Positions 63,096 through 64,000 of a DNA stretch of 64,000 nucleotides are shown here, piece by piece; position 1 is the stretch's first letter, and each line of letters starts with the position of its first letter. The position numbers and the translations under genes were made by a program. The notes below the pieces were generated by a model that made no database searches, had not been told where the DNA came from, and saw nothing but the letters and a program-made list of their open reading frames with translations. Origin of the DNA: Leucocoprinus leucothites (Eukaryota; Basidiomycota; Agaricomycetes; Agaricales; Agaricaceae); contig JAACJO010000024.1 in assembly GCA_013368445.1 (NCBI GenBank), positions 248,001 through 312,000 of the forward strand, given 5' to 3'.

Positions 63096-64000
63096 ATGCC
63101 CGTGGTCCCGCCGCCAGCAAAAATACTTGTCACCGGAGCCAATGGCTACATCGCCATCTGGGTTGTCCGGCTACTCCTTGAACAGGGATACTCCGTCAGA
63201 GGAACAGTTCGTACGGCTGATAAGGGAAAATATTTGACGGAGTACTTTGGAAAGAGGGGATTTGGGCCGGATAAACTTGAAGTTGTTGTTGTGAATGATA
63301 TCGCTAAGGTGAGCTTATGATGATTCTACTAAGCGTGCTTATCTCAACCGCGGTGTGAATAGGAAGGAGCATTCGATGAAGCAGTCAAGGGTGTCGATGC
63401 TATTGAGCATACCGCATCGCCTTTTGTTGCGAATATTGTCGATCCTCAAGGTACGCTCTTTATTTAACATTGTACTTTTCGTCGGGCTGACCGAATGATC
63501 ACTCAGGCTATATCAAACCTGCAGTCCAGGGGACTATCGGTATTATGCAAAGCGCTGTCAAACATGCGTACGTTTACATCACAGTTGTCTTTGTACCAAT
63601 ATCATATGTAACTGAGCATACGTGGATTTTATTCACAGACCAGGCGTCAAGCGTATCGTCATCACATCTTCTTGCGGAGCGGTCATGGCTCCCCCTTCCA
63701 AGCCTTCGATCTTTACGGAGAAAGACTGGAACATAGATTCTGTCAAAGAAGTAGAGGAGAAGGGCGTGGATGCTCAGCCTATGTCCAAGTATCGTGCTTC
63801 GAAGACTCTCGCAGAGAAAGGTTAGTTTGGTCGCTCACACTATATCCGATTTATTTCTCATCCCGATTATAGCTGCGTGGAAGTTCTACGAGGAAAACAA
63901 AGCTAATGTAAACTGGGAGCTAGTGGTGATCAACCCGCCATTCGTGAGTCGTCCACCACTGCACTCTTCCCTCACTTAACCTAACTCTTGGTGTTCGTTC
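63096..64000 (+). CDS. NAD(P)-dependent reductase, dihydroflavonol-reductase-like, 5' part
   Basis: Extended short-chain dehydrogenase cut by the window end. The Rossmann motif [16 protein letters not shown] (TGxxGxxA) lies at the N-terminus after MPVVPPPA, followed by [45 protein letters not shown] (catalytic Ser region) and the active-site YRASK. Introns near 63309, 63451, 63569, 63821 and 63943 keep phase; the last visible coding is VVINPPF. Family members reduce aldehydes or ketones such as methylglyoxal or dihydroflavonol-type substrates; the fungal substrate is unknown. The remaining C-terminal third is outside the window. ATG chosen because the frame upstream opens only with TTG. Confidence 0.9.

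Overview
The window is nuclear DNA of a filamentous basidiomycete, most likely a mushroom-forming Agaricomycete. The evidence is dense short spliceosomal introns (about 50-65 nt, GTRNGT...CTRAC...YAG), genes on both strands with short spacers, and gene families typical of that class: NACHT (STAND) NTPases, kelch/DUF4110 protein, F-box/LRR protein, TKL-like pseudokinase, laccase, P450, and a DMATS-type prenyltransferase. The track given for this window allows non-ATG starts, so every start used here was checked in the sequence; exon borders were derived by hand from splice signals and reading-frame phase.

Layout. 1-8.1 kb: a diverged tandem duplication, each unit carrying a NACHT gene (minus strand) and the 3' end of a cytochrome P450. 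The unit at 1-3.9 kb has an intact NACHT gene plus a dead P450 tail; the unit at 4.4-8.1 kb has a NACHT gene with a one-base deletion and is joined to the full P450 (7.7-10.5 kb). 12.2-14.9 kb: AAA ATPase (+). 15.2-16.0 kb: small serine-rich protein (-). 16.3-19.1 kb: KLHDC4-like kelch protein (-). 19.3-19.6 kb: possible cryptic small gene (-). 20.8-21.6 kb: intronless dual-specificity phosphatase (+). 22.3-24.8 kb: GH13 alpha-glucosidase with a one-base frameshift (+). 27.1-28.6 kb: F-box protein (+). 29.2-31.5 kb: 16-exon type I metacaspase (-). 32.4-33.6 kb: pseudokinase (+). 36.5-38.0 kb: DMATS indole prenyltransferase (+). 38.0-43.9 kb: gene-poor, holding a decayed kinase relic at 39.9-40.7 kb. 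43.9-50.8 kb: a 2,176-residue disordered protein with four KEN boxes and a D-box (+). 53.2-55.6 kb: laccase (-). 56.7 kb: tRNA-Glu(CTC). 56.9-59.4 kb: secreted alpha-amylase with CBM20 (-). 60.6-61.6 kb: mitochondrial-type protein of unknown role (+). 61.7-62.5 kb: PEBP protein (-). 63.1 kb to the end: NAD(P)-dependent reductase, cut by the window (+).

Together: the left end looks like a turnover zone for NLR-like NACHT genes. The amylase, the broken alpha-glucosidase and the laccase are carbon-acquisition genes of a saprotroph. Metacaspase, pseudokinase and DMATS share an accessory stretch (28-44 kb) with long spacers and relics. No gene cluster with an obvious common pathway is visible: the DMATS gene has no tailoring enzyme within about 10 kb. 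No CRISPR, plasmid or phage features are expected or seen.
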